Source: Tubiluchus corallicola (Eukaryota > Priapulida > Priapulimorpha > Priapulimorphida > Tubiluchidae). From it: a stretch of 64,000 nucleotides of DNA. Positions 55,814 to 64,000 of the stretch are shown here, in pieces. The notes beneath the pieces are model-generated. The model worked only from the letters and a program-made list of their open reading frames with translations. It searched no databases and was not told the origin of the DNA. Within the stretch, counting starts at the first letter, position 1. Each line of letters opens with the position of its first letter. Location: assembly GCA_030141605.1 (NCBI GenBank), contig JAQGDQ010002391.1:1-64000 (forward strand), in the 5' to 3' direction. The position numbers and the translations under genes are program-made.

Positions 55814-55845
55814 CAAAGATAATATGAAGATGTACAAGATGCAAA
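55814..55845 (-). promoter_or_regulatory. Predicted promoter of the pectin operon (uxaA)
   Basis: On the minus strand TTTG (55845-55842) is followed after 20 bp by TATCTTTG (55821-55814), matching the Bacteroidota -33/-7 consensus and spacing. Start of transcription is expected near 55808, giving a leader of about 65 nt. A second box, TATATTTG (55810-55803), overlaps operator site 2 and might also be used. Confidence 0.7.
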
Positions 55846-56083
55846 TAAAAAGTTGTTTTTTTGCATCCTTAAAATAATAAGGTGCTATTTATCAGCGTGT
55901 TAAAAAATTGCATTTTTTTTACTTATAAATCAATATTTAGTTTTTCAAATTTCACTATCAGTAAGTTGATAATAATAATTTCTATATTTGTTTTTTTGAA
56001 ATTTTTAACCACAAATAAATACATAGTTGTTGGAAGAAGGTAATGCAGTGTTTTTGATAAAAAATTAGTTCTAACAAGACATT

Positions 56084-56091
56084 TACCTTTG
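56084..56091 (+). promoter_or_regulatory. Predicted -7 box of the LacI-family regulator gene
   Basis: TACCTTTG fits TAnnTTTG and would start a transcript near 56097, about 50 nt before the conserved coding region. Another fit, TATATTTG, lies at 55983-55990. -33 elements are unclear for both. Confidence 0.45.
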
Positions 56092-56149
56092 TTGGTATAA
56101 CATACTTTTTCATCAACTTTTATGCTATTTTCTTTAAATATAAATTGTT

Positions 56150-57220
56150 ATTAATACTAAAAAGAATAACATACGAATAAAGGACATTGCTAAACTGGCA
56201 GGAACTTCTGCTGGTACAGTGGATAGGGTGCTGCACAATAGAGGTAAAGTAGATAAAAACATTCAAGAAAGAATTAAAAAAGTTCTGGATGAACTAAATT
56301 TTAAACCCAATGCTTTGGCACAAGCGCTAGCTTCTTCTAAGAAAACCTATCATATTATATGTATTATTCCCAGACCTATTATTACAAATGGCTATTGGAA
56401 ATCAATAAAAAAGGGAGTTGTAGAGGGGGTAGATAGTATGAAGGATTTCAATTTAAATGTTGAGATATTGCTTTATAACACAGATAATGCCAATGATTTT
56501 GAACGGGCAGGTCAGAAGGCTATTGAAAAAAACCCTAGGGGTATTTTATTAACTCCTCTTTTTAAAAAAGAGTCGCTTGCTTTTTTAAAAGAATGCGAAA
56601 AATCATCTATTCCGTATAGCTTCATTGATACAAATATTAATGGTGTTAGCAATATTAGTTTTGTTGGACAAAACCCTATTCAAAGTGGAAAAACAGCTGC
56701 CAAACTTATCAACTATGGGCTTCCTGAAAATGGGAAAATTCTTGTTCTTAGTATTGCTACAAATAAAGCTATAAAACACCTCTCAGATAGAGAAATAGGA
56801 TTTAAGTTGTTTTTTAATGAAAACAAACTTACTTACAACTTTATTTCTAAAAATATTAAAACCATAGAGGAAGATAAACTTCACAAAGAATTGAATGTGG
56901 TTTTTAATAGGCATAAAGATATTTGTGCAATGTTTGTTCTTAATTCTCAAGTGTGGAGAGTTGCTAAATATTTAGAAGATAATAAGATTAATAATATTAG
57001 AGTTATAGGATACGACACAACTAAACCAAATTTAAAATACCTTAAAAAAGGTTTTATTGATTTTCTCATTTCTCAGTCCTCTAACTATCAAGGAAAAAAA
57101 GCCTTACGTACAATGGTAGATTATATAATTTTGAAAAAAGAAGTAAAAAAGATTTATTATACTCCTATTGATGTTATTTTAAAAGAAAATGTAGACCTGT
57201 ATTTAAAAAGAGAGCTATAA
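56150..57220 (+). CDS. LacI-family transcriptional regulator lacking a standard start codon
   Basis: The DNA-binding domain is coded from about 56171 (IRIKDIAKLAGTSAGTVDRVLHNRGKV), then the hinge NFKPNALAQALAS and a periplasmic-binding-protein-like sensor domain. The first ATG/GTG/TTG in this frame is the GTG at 56219, in the middle of the helix-turn-helix. The frame is open up to TAA at 56141. The best start by position is ATT at 56150 (reads INTKKNNIRIKDIA), which would give 356 aa, normal for the family. Either the start ATG mutated to ATT, a non-standard AUU start is used, or a one-base change separates it from the ATG at 56122. It is divergent from uxaA and flanks the operator pair, so it is the likely pectin regulator. 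Confidence 0.75.
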   Translation: MNTKKNNIRIKDIAKLAGTSAGTVDRVLHNRGKVDKNIQERIKKVLDELNFKPNALAQALASSKKTYHIICIIPRPIITNGYWKSIKKGVVEGVDSMKDFNLNVEILLYNTDNANDFERAGQKAIEKNPRGILLTPLFKKESLAFLKECEKSSIPYSFIDTNINGVSNISFVGQNPIQSGKTAAKLINYGLPENGKILVLSIATNKAIKHLSDREIGFKLFFNENKLTYNFISKNIKTIEEDKLHKELNVVFNRHKDICAMFVLNSQVWRVAKYLEDNKINNIRVIGYDTTKPNLKYLKKGFIDFLISQSSNYQGKKALRTMVDYIILKKEVKKIYYTPIDVILKENVDLYLKREL

Positions 57221-57368
57221 ACCTTGACAATAAAATAATACTTTATTAAAAAAACACATTAATCTCTTGTTATAGTTTTATTGAAAGGTATAATTGCAGA
57301 TAAGTATTTTTTATTGTGTCTCCAACTTACTTTCCTTTATTATAAAAATTCCTATTAGTTATGGGATA

Positions 57369-57398
57369 AAGTCAAATAAATTTTCATTTATTTGACTT
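57369..57398. terminator. Bidirectional terminator between the LacI gene and second susD
   Basis: AAGTCAAATAAAT (57369-57381) and ATTTATTTGACTT (57386-57398) form a perfect 13-bp stem with a TTTC loop in the gap between converging genes. T-rich flanks are modest. Confidence 0.6.
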
Positions 57399-57431
57399 AC
57401 TGAAAAGAACATAGACAATATTCTTTCCCAT

Positions 57432-59105
57432 TTATTTATAACCAGAATGTTGCTCTAAATAACCTTGGCTTAAATCAATTTCATTTTGAGGGATAGGTAT
57501 ATACTCGTGTTTCCCTTTTGTAAAGGAAGCACCATTAAGGTAACTTCTAACATCTTTTTCTTGGTCGAAATAAGCATTCATAACCTCTTCAGCTATCTTC
57601 CAACGCACAAGGTCGAAAAAGCGATGTCCTTCCATTGCAAATTCTAAACGACGTTCCCTTCGAAGTGCTTTTATAGCAGCCTCCTTATCTGCAAAAACTC
57701 CATAGGGTTCAATAGCGTAGTTAGCAGCATCTTTTCCATCTTTTGCCTTTACAGTAGTGGAATTTTGAGTTCTCTCGCGTATTTCATTGATAAGCAATCT
57801 TCCGCCTTCCAAATCATTAGTCTCTATCAAAGCCTCTGCCTTCCAAAGCAATACATCGGCATAGCGAATAATATAGTAATTCAACGCACTTACGTGGGGC
57901 CATATAGGTAAATTGTGAGCCGATTTCCTAGACACTATCCTTTTTTTAGGACCATAAGGGCCATATGTAGTTGCCTCACGTGCCCAACTTTCTTGATAAA
58001 GAGTATCCATATCCTTATACATTATACCGGGACGTCCCAAAGTATGGTCTATGCGAGGGTCTAAATTACCTCCATAATCACTATCCATAACCTCCGTTTG
58101 GTATTCATCTATTGGAAACCCATCCCCATCTGTCTTAAAAGCACATAGTAAATTTTGAGAAGGACGGTGAAAGCCAATCTTAGGGTAAGGACCTCCTGGA
58201 CCTGAGAGTCTGTCACCTACAGAACCATTGTTATTGCTTGGAGCACCATCTTGTATAGAATGTTGCACTGCAAAAACAGATTCTTTACTATTATTATGCT
58301 CAGGCATATATATATGTTCAAATTCTTCTAAAAGCCCATACTCTCCACTATTTATAACCAAATCAGCATATTCACTAGCCTTATCCCACTCTTCTCTATA
58401 AATAGCAAGTTTGCAAATATAGGCATTAGCAGCACCCTTAGTAGCCCTACCTGCATCGCTTAAATCGGAAATAGACTCTAAGCTATCTGCTGCATGTTGA
58501 AAATCTTCCTCTATTTTATCCCAAACTTTATCAGGCGTAAACTCTGTATTTGACACTTTCGTAAGTTCCTCCAAGGTTGCTCTCTTTTCATCTACATAAG
58601 GTACTTGATAATAAATCTTCCTCAATTCAAAATGATAATGCCCGCGTAAGAAACGTAACTCTCCTATACGTTGTTTTTTTTCATCCTTTGAAAAATCAGT
58701 AGAGGCTTCTAAATAGCGTAACGCTTCATTGGTGCGATAAATTCCATTCATTAAGGCTTTCCATTTTCTATTAACATCCAAAAGAACTGAGGTAATAGCA
58801 AATATTTCTAAATTATGTACATCTGCCTGATCGCCAACTCCGCCCCCACCCTTATAACAGTCGTCTGACATTACATCTCCAAATGACCAATTAGAAGCAG
58901 GAGAATTAAAAGCATCTGCACCTTCATCTATCTGACCATTCAAAGCACTGTAAGCACCAATAATAAGCCCTTCTATTTGGTTTTTTCCCAACATATTATC
59001 AGGAAGTAATTCACCTTGTGGTGCAAGGTCTAAAAAACTTTTACGACATCCTATTAACACCCCTATAAATATTAATAATAAAATTAGGTATTTAAATTTT
59101 TTCAT
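57432..59105 (-). CDS. susD: SusD/RagB family nutrient-binding lipoprotein (second pair)
   Basis: The 557-aa lipoprotein (lipobox VLIGC, Cys near 20) has the SusD scaffold: KQRIGELRFLRGHYHFELRKIYYQVPYVDE near 162 and GRATKGAANAYICKLAIYREEWDKASEYADLV near 223. The C-terminal core has NYYIIRYADVLLWKAEALIETNDLEGGRLLINEIRERTQ and RRERRLEFAMEGHRFFDLVRWKIAEEVM. It lies 31 bp after its susC partner. No enzymes follow, so the substrate cannot be read from the neighbours; pectin-related material is possible because of the adjacent locus. Confidence 0.95.
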   Translation of the reverse strand: MKKFKYLILLLIFIGVLIGCRKSFLDLAPQGELLPDNMLGKNQIEGLIIGAYSALNGQIDEGADAFNSPASNWSFGDVMSDDCYKGGGGVGDQADVHNLEIFAITSVLLDVNRKWKALMNGIYRTNEALRYLEASTDFSKDEKKQRIGELRFLRGHYHFELRKIYYQVPYVDEKRATLEELTKVSNTEFTPDKVWDKIEEDFQHAADSLESISDLSDAGRATKGAANAYICKLAIYREEWDKASEYADLVINSGEYGLLEEFEHIYMPEHNNSKESVFAVQHSIQDGAPSNNNGSVGDRLSGPGGPYPKIGFHRPSQNLLCAFKTDGDGFPIDEYQTEVMDSDYGGNLDPRIDHTLGRPGIMYKDMDTLYQESWAREATTYGPYGPKKRIVSRKSAHNLPIWPHVSALNYYIIRYADVLLWKAEALIETNDLEGGRLLINEIRERTQNSTTVKAKDGKDAANYAIEPYGVFADKEAAIKALRRERRLEFAMEGHRFFDLVRWKIAEEVMNAYFDQEKDVRSYLNGASFTKGKHEYIPIPQNEIDLSQGYLEQHSGYK

Positions 59106-59136
59106 TTTAGTTCATATTTTTTTAATTGTATTTTTT

Positions 59137-62100
59137 CTATAAATTTACGTTTATCCCTAATAAATAGGTAGTAGCTGCTGGATAATTACTCCTATCTACC
59201 CCAATATCTAAATTATCGTTATATCCTCCTATTTCTGGATCCATACCCTCATACTTTGTAATAGTAAATAAGTTATGTATTTGAGCGTAAACTCTCGCAC
59301 CTTTTAGCCCTATATTTCGTGAAAAATTTTTAGGAATCTTATATCCTATTTCTATTGTTTTTAACCTCAAATAAGAACCATCTTCAATAAAATAGGAAGA
59401 TGGTGCTAATTCATTATTTGTATTTTTTGTAGAAACAGCTGGCACATAAGCACCTGTGTTTTCAGGTGTCCAAGCATCTAAAACCCTACTATGTTTATTA
59501 AACGGATTAGCAAAAAAATCTGTTTCATAACGTGTAAAATTATAAATATCATTTCCTTGCACACCATAAAAAAACATTTGAAAATCCCAATTTTTATATC
59601 CTGCACTTACTGTAATTCCATAAGTAAAATCTGGAATAGGACTACCTATAAACGTGCGATCATCTGCATTTATTTCACCATCGCCATTGACATCTTTATA
59701 CTTTAACCGTCCCACTTCCGCACCTTCTTGCGTTGCGTGTTCGTCTATTTCTTCTTGGCTCGAAAAAATACCTTCTACCACATATCCATAAAAAGAGGAA
59801 ATTGGCTGCCCTACTGCTGTTCTCGTTAGTTCAAAGCCACGAGTCAAATAATTACTAACAGGGCCAGGTATATAATCTATACCTTCTTCTAAACGCACCA
59901 ATTCATTACTTAAAAAAGTCATATTATAATCTACCGACAAACGAAAATCATCCGTAATTTGCTTATTATAGCTTAAAACAAACTCAAAACCTTTGTTAGA
60001 CATATCACCAGCATTAATGTAAGGAGCCATTACTGCTCCTGCAGACGCAGGAATGCCTTGTTGAACTAATAAATCCTTTGTCTTTTTATCATACCAATCC
60101 AAAGTCAAAATATAAGTTCCCTTAAAGAGACTCATATCCAACCCCACATTTATCTGCTCTGTTGTTTCCCATTTCAAATTAGTATTTCCATAACTTTGTA
60201 ATGCATAGCCAGTTTCTACACTAGAATTTGAACCATAAATATCATAATTCGTATTATACAAATTAAAACCATATGTAGAGTAATAGGCATAATTATCTAT
60301 TTCTTGATTACCGGTTTGCCCCCAACCTGCACGTAGCTTTAAATTACTTAAAAAGCTAAAATTATCCATAAAATTTTCTTCTGACACTCTCCAAGCTCCA
60401 GAAAATGCAGGAAAAATACCTGAGTTATTTTCAGGGCCTAATTTTGAAGAAGCATCATTACGAACTGTAACACCCAAAAGATACTTGTCCTTTAAAATAT
60501 AATCAAGGCGAGAAAACTGCGAATACAAACGAGATTTGTAAGCAAACCCTGTATTCTGCTGCTCTCCTTCACCTGCATCCAAGTATTGATAATTAGGATC
60601 ATCTATAGCAAATCCATAACGAAAACCCGTAAGTTCCTCATAGTAGTTTTCTATCGCTTCTATACCTAATAAAACTTTAAAATTATGGTCGCCTATATGA
60701 AGATTGTAATTCAAGGTATTAGACCACGTCCAACTATAAGATAAGGAATTTACCACCGTCAGCGAACTTTCTTCCCTCTGTGTAATACCCTCTTGAAAAG
60801 AAGGTAGGAACTCACTATAACGATAATCCTCTCTATATCCACCTAAATTAGTCTTAAAATGCAAATTATCCAATATCTTTAAATCTAAATACATATTGCC
60901 TAATATCTGCAATTTTTTCTTCACATTATCCTTTCCCCTATACAGAGTTCCAATAGGATTCTGCATATCTCCCAGACCATCTTCGGGACCTGCAAAATTT
61001 CCATTAACATCATAAACAGGAATAATAGAAGGCATCTTGTATAAATCTCCTATAATCCCACCTATTGCTTCATTTCTCACATCTCCTACTCTATTTGAAG
61101 AAGACAATGTTAAATTTTCCCCTACTGTTATTCTATCATTAAAGAAATCGTAAGAATTATTTAAACGAACGTTAAAACGATCGTATGAAGTATATTTTAA
61201 AATTCCTTCTTCATTATAATAAGATAGCCCTAAAAGACTGCGGCTATTTTTACTACCCTTACTAATTGTTAAATCATAGTTCTGCAAAAAAGCAGGGTTG
61301 AAAGCCTCATCGAACCAATCCGTATTAGCAGAAGGCGTTGTCTCCTGCGCATTTAAAAACGGTGGTATTGATGGAGTAGGCCCACTACCATAAATCGGAT
61401 GACTTTGCTCCATTCCATCATTACTATAAGCCTGCCATAGTACTTGACCATATTCTTCTGCCGAAAGCATATTTGGTAAATTAACAGGAGTCTTGACAGC
61501 TGAATAAACATTTAATGTCATACTTACTTTATCTTCCTCACCTTTTGCTTGTTTTGTAGTAATTATAACTACTCCATTGGCTGCACGAGAGCCATAAATA
61601 GATGCAGAAGAAGCATCCTTTAACACTTGAATACTTTCAATTTCGGAAGGCACAACTACATCGTTGATAGAAGCAACAGGAATACCATCTACAATATACA
61701 AGGGGTCATTGTTACCTATTGTGCTAAAACCTCGTATTCTAATATTTGTATTACCACCTGGATCTCCTGAGCTAGATATTGTTATACCAGCCATTTTTCC
61801 TTGTATCGCTTGTTCCACAGAAGGAGTAGCTTGTCCTCTAACCTCATCAACATTCACAGTAGATACTGCTCCTGTTAAATCTTGTTTTCGTTGCGTAGTA
61901 TAACCCGTAACAACCACATCTTCTAAACCTACTGCGTCATTTTGCATTACAATATTTATAATAGCTCTTCCTCCCACCACAAATTCTTGCTGCTTATACC
62001 CAATAAAAGAAACTTGCACCACATCTCCCTCATCCACCTGTAAAGAATAGTTGCCATCTATATCTGTAACTGTTCCTTTAGCTGTTCCTTTCACCACAAT

Positions 62101-62259
62101 ATTTACTCCAATGAGGGTTTCTTCTTCAGAATCTGTAACTGTTCCCTGCAACAATTTAGCCTGTGCAAATGTAATCGTAATGCAACTCATTAGCACCACC
62201 AGCAATGCAAATAAAAAATATTTACATCTTAAAACATTTATAAAAACTGTTTTATTCAT
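59137..62259 (-). CDS. susC: SusC/RagA family TonB-dependent transporter (second pair)
   Basis: The 1040-aa protein has a signal peptide (residues 10-33, ITFAQ), a carboxypeptidase-regulatory-like domain (LLQGTVTDSEEETLIGVNIVVKGTAKGTVTDIDGNYSL) and the plug with DLTGAVSTVNVDEVRG. The SusC box DASSASIYGSRAANGVVIITTKQAKG is near 215. The barrel ends in TTYLLGINVNL. It is clearly different from the 49516-52605 transporter, so the two pairs are not a recent duplication. It starts about 90 bp downstream of a susD relic on the same strand. Confidence 0.96.
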   Translation of the reverse strand: MNKTVFINVLRCKYFLFALLVVLMSCITITFAQAKLLQGTVTDSEEETLIGVNIVVKGTAKGTVTDIDGNYSLQVDEGDVVQVSFIGYKQQEFVVGGRAIINIVMQNDAVGLEDVVVTGYTTQRKQDLTGAVSTVNVDEVRGQATPSVEQAIQGKMAGITISSSGDPGGNTNIRIRGFSTIGNNDPLYIVDGIPVASINDVVVPSEIESIQVLKDASSASIYGSRAANGVVIITTKQAKGEEDKVSMTLNVYSAVKTPVNLPNMLSAEEYGQVLWQAYSNDGMEQSHPIYGSGPTPSIPPFLNAQETTPSANTDWFDEAFNPAFLQNYDLTISKGSKNSRSLLGLSYYNEEGILKYTSYDRFNVRLNNSYDFFNDRITVGENLTLSSSNRVGDVRNEAIGGIIGDLYKMPSIIPVYDVNGNFAGPEDGLGDMQNPIGTLYRGKDNVKKKLQILGNMYLDLKILDNLHFKTNLGGYREDYRYSEFLPSFQEGITQREESSLTVVNSLSYSWTWSNTLNYNLHIGDHNFKVLLGIEAIENYYEELTGFRYGFAIDDPNYQYLDAGEGEQQNTGFAYKSRLYSQFSRLDYILKDKYLLGVTVRNDASSKLGPENNSGIFPAFSGAWRVSEENFMDNFSFLSNLKLRAGWGQTGNQEIDNYAYYSTYGFNLYNTNYDIYGSNSSVETGYALQSYGNTNLKWETTEQINVGLDMSLFKGTYILTLDWYDKKTKDLLVQQGIPASAGAVMAPYINAGDMSNKGFEFVLSYNKQITDDFRLSVDYNMTFLSNELVRLEEGIDYIPGPVSNYLTRGFELTRTAVGQPISSFYGYVVEGIFSSQEEIDEHATQEGAEVGRLKYKDVNGDGEINADDRTFIGSPIPDFTYGITVSAGYKNWDFQMFFYGVQGNDIYNFTRYETDFFANPFNKHSRVLDAWTPENTGAYVPAVSTKNTNNELAPSSYFIEDGSYLRLKTIEIGYKIPKNFSRNIGLKGARVYAQIHNLFTITKYEGMDPEIGGYNDNLDIGVDRSNYPAATTYLLGINVNL

Positions 62260-62349
62260 CTTTTAAAGTTTTAGATTTACTAATTATAACACGTATTTTG
62301 AACAATCACACCACCAGCTTCATTTTATTTCTGAGAAATAGATAAAAGT

Positions 62350-62504
62350 TCATACTTTCCTCATAGTAAAACCTTTATATCCCTGAACATTGGAAGCATC
62401 TCTCCACCTTATTAAGTCAAAAAAGTGAATACTCCCAAGTTCTATTCTACTTTTCTTTCTCTTTTAATATTTTCAAATGTTTCTTCATCTATTTTTTTTA
62501 ATGC
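62350..62504 (-). pseudogene. C-terminal relic of a third susD-like gene
   Basis: On the minus strand 62504 onward reads ALKKIDEETFENIKRERKVE. After a one-base frame change it continues ELGSIHFFDLIRWRDASNV and ends GYKGFTMRKV followed by TGA (62352-62350). This matches the SusD C-terminal hallmark (xRRxELxxEGHRFFDLxRW), with the EGHR part altered. The rest of the gene is missing. It lies before susC2 on the same strand, as the end of a lost upstream susC/susD pair would. Confidence 0.7.
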
Positions 62505-62672
62505 TTTCTATCCAAAAACTTTTTACCACAAAATACCGTACTTAGAAACAAAAAACCTTCACATATTTTTTATGTTGTTTTTCATCTTTCAACTATATTT
62601 ACTGGCTTACAATTGGCAAAATCCCGTATATCTACTTACAAAAAAAGCATATCAAATATTTACTTTTTTTTT

Positions 62673-62712
62673 TATAAATATAACTTTTTTTGTATAAATA
62701 TAACTTTTTTTG
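62673..62712 (+). repeat. 20-bp perfect tandem repeat, two units
   Basis: TATAAATATAACTTTTTTTG occurs twice head to tail (62673-62692 and 62693-62712), and the next bases start a partial third unit (TAAATA). Confidence 0.85.
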
Positions 62713-62937
62713 TAAATAATAAAAATTAGAAAACACTAAAAAGTTGGAAACTTTACGTTTGTTGAGAAAATAGATTAAGCATAAGATGCATCGTTATACA
62801 ATTATGTAGACATTGAAAATAGATGCTCTCAAAGATTTAGAAAATGCGAATAAATTACTCAAAGAAAATAAGCTTTAAGTAGTTTAAATATTTCTTGCTA
62901 CAACACATTATATAGTTTGCAAATCAGCAGATCTCAT

Positions 62938-63651
62938 TTATTGTAAACATTTCAAATATTTTTTTATAGTAGTTTCAAGACCATAGTAAAGAGCATCAGA
63001 AATAAGTGCGTGCCCAATAGAAACCTCTACTATTTCAGGTATATTTTGGCTAAAATAAGCGAGGTTTTCTAAACTAAGGTCGTGTCCTGCATTTACTTGC
63101 AAATCTAGTGATATAGCATGATGTGTCGCATTTTGGAAGGGAATTATAGCTTGCTCTTTATCTTTGGTATAATTGATAGCATAAGGTTCAGTGTAAAGTT
63201 CTACTCTGTCCGTTCCTGTTTCTTTTGCTCCATCTATGTTTTTAAGGTTAGTATCTACAAATAAAGAAGTTCTTATGCCTGCATCTTGGAATTCTTTTAC
63301 AATATCTATAAGATAATTCTTATGTTTCTGTGTATCCCATCCTGCATTAGAGGTAAGGGCATCTGGGGGGTCCGGAACAAGGGTTACTTGTGTGGGATGT
63401 ATTTTTTTGACAAGTTGTATAAATTTCTTTGAAGGATAACCTTCTACATTAAATTCTGTGGTAACAATAGGTCTAATATCTATAGCATCTTGATAGCGTA
63501 TGTGCCTTTCATCAGGTCTTGGATGTATAGTAATGCCCTCTGCTCCAAACTTTTGACAGTCTTTGGCTGTCTGTAATAAATTAGGCACATTGCCTCCTCG
63601 CGCATTGCGTATGGTGGCTATTTTATTAATATTTACACTTAGTTGTGTCAT
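62938..63651 (-). CDS. pdxJ: Pyridoxine 5'-phosphate synthase
   Basis: PdxJ joins 1-deoxyxylulose 5-phosphate and 3-amino-2-oxopropyl phosphate to make pyridoxine 5'-phosphate. The 237-aa TIM barrel begins [22 protein letters not shown] and shows [20 protein letters not shown] near 35-54. [29 protein letters not shown] near 92 and [14 protein letters not shown] near 183 follow, ending [20 protein letters not shown]. Normal length. It is divergent from the CBS-domain gene with 56 bp between starts. Confidence 0.96.
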   Translation of the reverse strand: MTQLSVNINKIATIRNARGGNVPNLLQTAKDCQKFGAEGITIHPRPDERHIRYQDAIDIRPIVTTEFNVEGYPSKKFIQLVKKIHPTQVTLVPDPPDALTSNAGWDTQKHKNYLIDIVKEFQDAGIRTSLFVDTNLKNIDGAKETGTDRVELYTEPYAINYTKDKEQAIIPFQNATHHAISLDLQVNAGHDLSLENLAYFSQNIPEIVEVSIGHALISDALYYGLETTIKKYLKCLQ

Positions 63652-63707
63652 TTTTTTTTTATCTAAAAGGATTTATCTTTACAAAAAAAATAAAAAAACT
63701 AATAACT

Positions 63708-64000
63708 ATGTTAGTAAAAGAGATTGTTTCTAATAACATTCCTACTATTTCTAAATCTAAGATAAATGGAAGTATTTTATCTATAATGAAGGAATTTAAT
63801 GTACTGCACTTGCCAATTGTAAATGATAAAAATTATATTGGCTTGATTTCAAAAGATGATGTTAATGATCTTATAAACGAAAAGCAACCTCGCCAACTTT
63901 CTTTAATGTCACCTTTCATCTTTGAGGAACAACATATTTATGAAGCTTTCTTACTTATCTCTAAATTAAAATTATCTGTTTTACCTGTATTAAATAAAAA
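63708..64000 (+). CDS. CBS-domain protein, 5' part (cut by window end)
   Basis: ATG at 63708 opens a frame to the window edge (97 codons seen). It reads MLVKEIVSNNIPTISKSK, then NVLHLPIVNDKNYIGLISKDDVND (a CBS motif) and the start of a second repeat (MSPFIFEEQHIYEAF, LSVLPVLN). CBS domains bind adenine nucleotides. In Bacteroidota such a gene commonly lies beside pdxJ and nadK. A TATCTTTA sequence (63674-63681) is a near match to the -7 box. Confidence 0.85.
   Translation, partial: MLVKEIVSNNIPTISKSKINGSILSIMKEFNVLHLPIVNDKNYIGLISKDDVNDLINEKQPRQLSLMSPFIFEEQHIYEAFLLISKLKLSVLPVLNK

Larger units (their letters stand above)
62260..62937. other. 678-bp A+T-rich gap holding gene relics and a short tandem repeat
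   Basis: The gap between susC2 and pdxJ contains the susD tail relic (62350-62504), a 20-bp tandem repeat (62673-62712) and scattered stop codons. A plus-strand stretch near 62810-62877 reads IDALKDLENANKLLKENKL before a stop, which recalls the helical end of an IS3-type OrfA protein but is too short to call. No intact gene is seen, and the 90-codon plus frame at 62425-62697 looks spurious. Confidence 0.55.

Noticed and set aside
62425-62697. 90-codon plus-strand ORF in the gap upstream of susC2
   Set aside because: It is low-complexity, Phe/Leu/Ile-rich, has no start context, and is antisense to the susD relic.
62810-62877. Possible IS3-type transposase OrfA remnant (IDALKDLENANKLLKENKL)
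   Set aside because: Only about 19 helical residues are seen, with no HTH, inverted repeats or OrfB part; kept as a remark only.

Overview
The window is A+T-rich DNA (about one third G+C by eye) from a bacterium of the Bacteroidota, probably a Bacteroidales relative. The evidence is two SusC/SusD pairs, a PorP/SprF-type protein, an Na+-NQR operon, the 6S RNA between zapA and rny, and repeated promoter boxes of the form TAnnTTTG. There are no tRNAs, rRNAs, phage genes or CRISPR arrays.

Layout. 1-1112: the 3' end of alaS, then recR. 1327-3753: a repeat-rich surface lipoprotein (DUF5018 plus GLUG repeats). 3922-5375: a phosphodiesterase and miaA, divergent. 5368-9895: a T9SS-associated set (exported protein, PorP/SprF, a PD40 protein and a separate OmpA-like/LysM piece). 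10131-15979: nqrABCDEF. 16318-35671: housekeeping genes (DUF5103, hemC, rny, 6S RNA, zapA, a frameshifted coiled-coil gene, an M23 peptidase, rimO, a cation/proton antiporter, ftcD, rnpB, queF, tatD, a small lipoprotein ORF, ferritin, lolA, ftsK, an esterase, hemW, nadK). 35962-57220: a pectin/galacturonate utilisation locus. 57432-62259: a second susC/susD pair with no enzymes. 62350-62504: a decayed susD tail. 62938-64000: pdxJ and the start of a CBS-domain gene.

The pectin locus reads as one long minus-strand operon: uxaA, uxaB, susC, susD, a surface binding lipoprotein, pectate lyase PL1, a rhamnogalacturonan acetylesterase relic, a second PL1, DUF4861, GH105 and GH28. Next comes fbp-uxaC with its own upstream region. 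The expected flow is surface cleavage of pectin, SusCD import, and trimming by GH28 and GH105. UxaC, UxaB and UxaA then convert galacturonate to 2-keto-3-deoxygluconate, and Fbp supports gluconeogenesis on this acid-sugar diet. A LacI-family gene is divergent from uxaA. Two 14-bp near-palindromes 33 bp apart lie just downstream of a good uxaA promoter, and a related palindrome lies in front of fbp. All three share TGTGnnCGnnCAC, which defines a candidate local regulon.

The window also shows repeated gene damage. The LacI gene has no standard start codon upstream of its DNA-binding domain. The coiled-coil gene before zapA is broken at an 11-A run. The PD40/OmpA protein is split by a stop. An esterase and a susD gene survive only as tails. 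This suggests either a genome under reductive decay or use of slippage and non-standard starts. Conserved gene neighbours (esterase and nadK on one side, pdxJ and CBS on the other) suggest that the pectin block was inserted between them.
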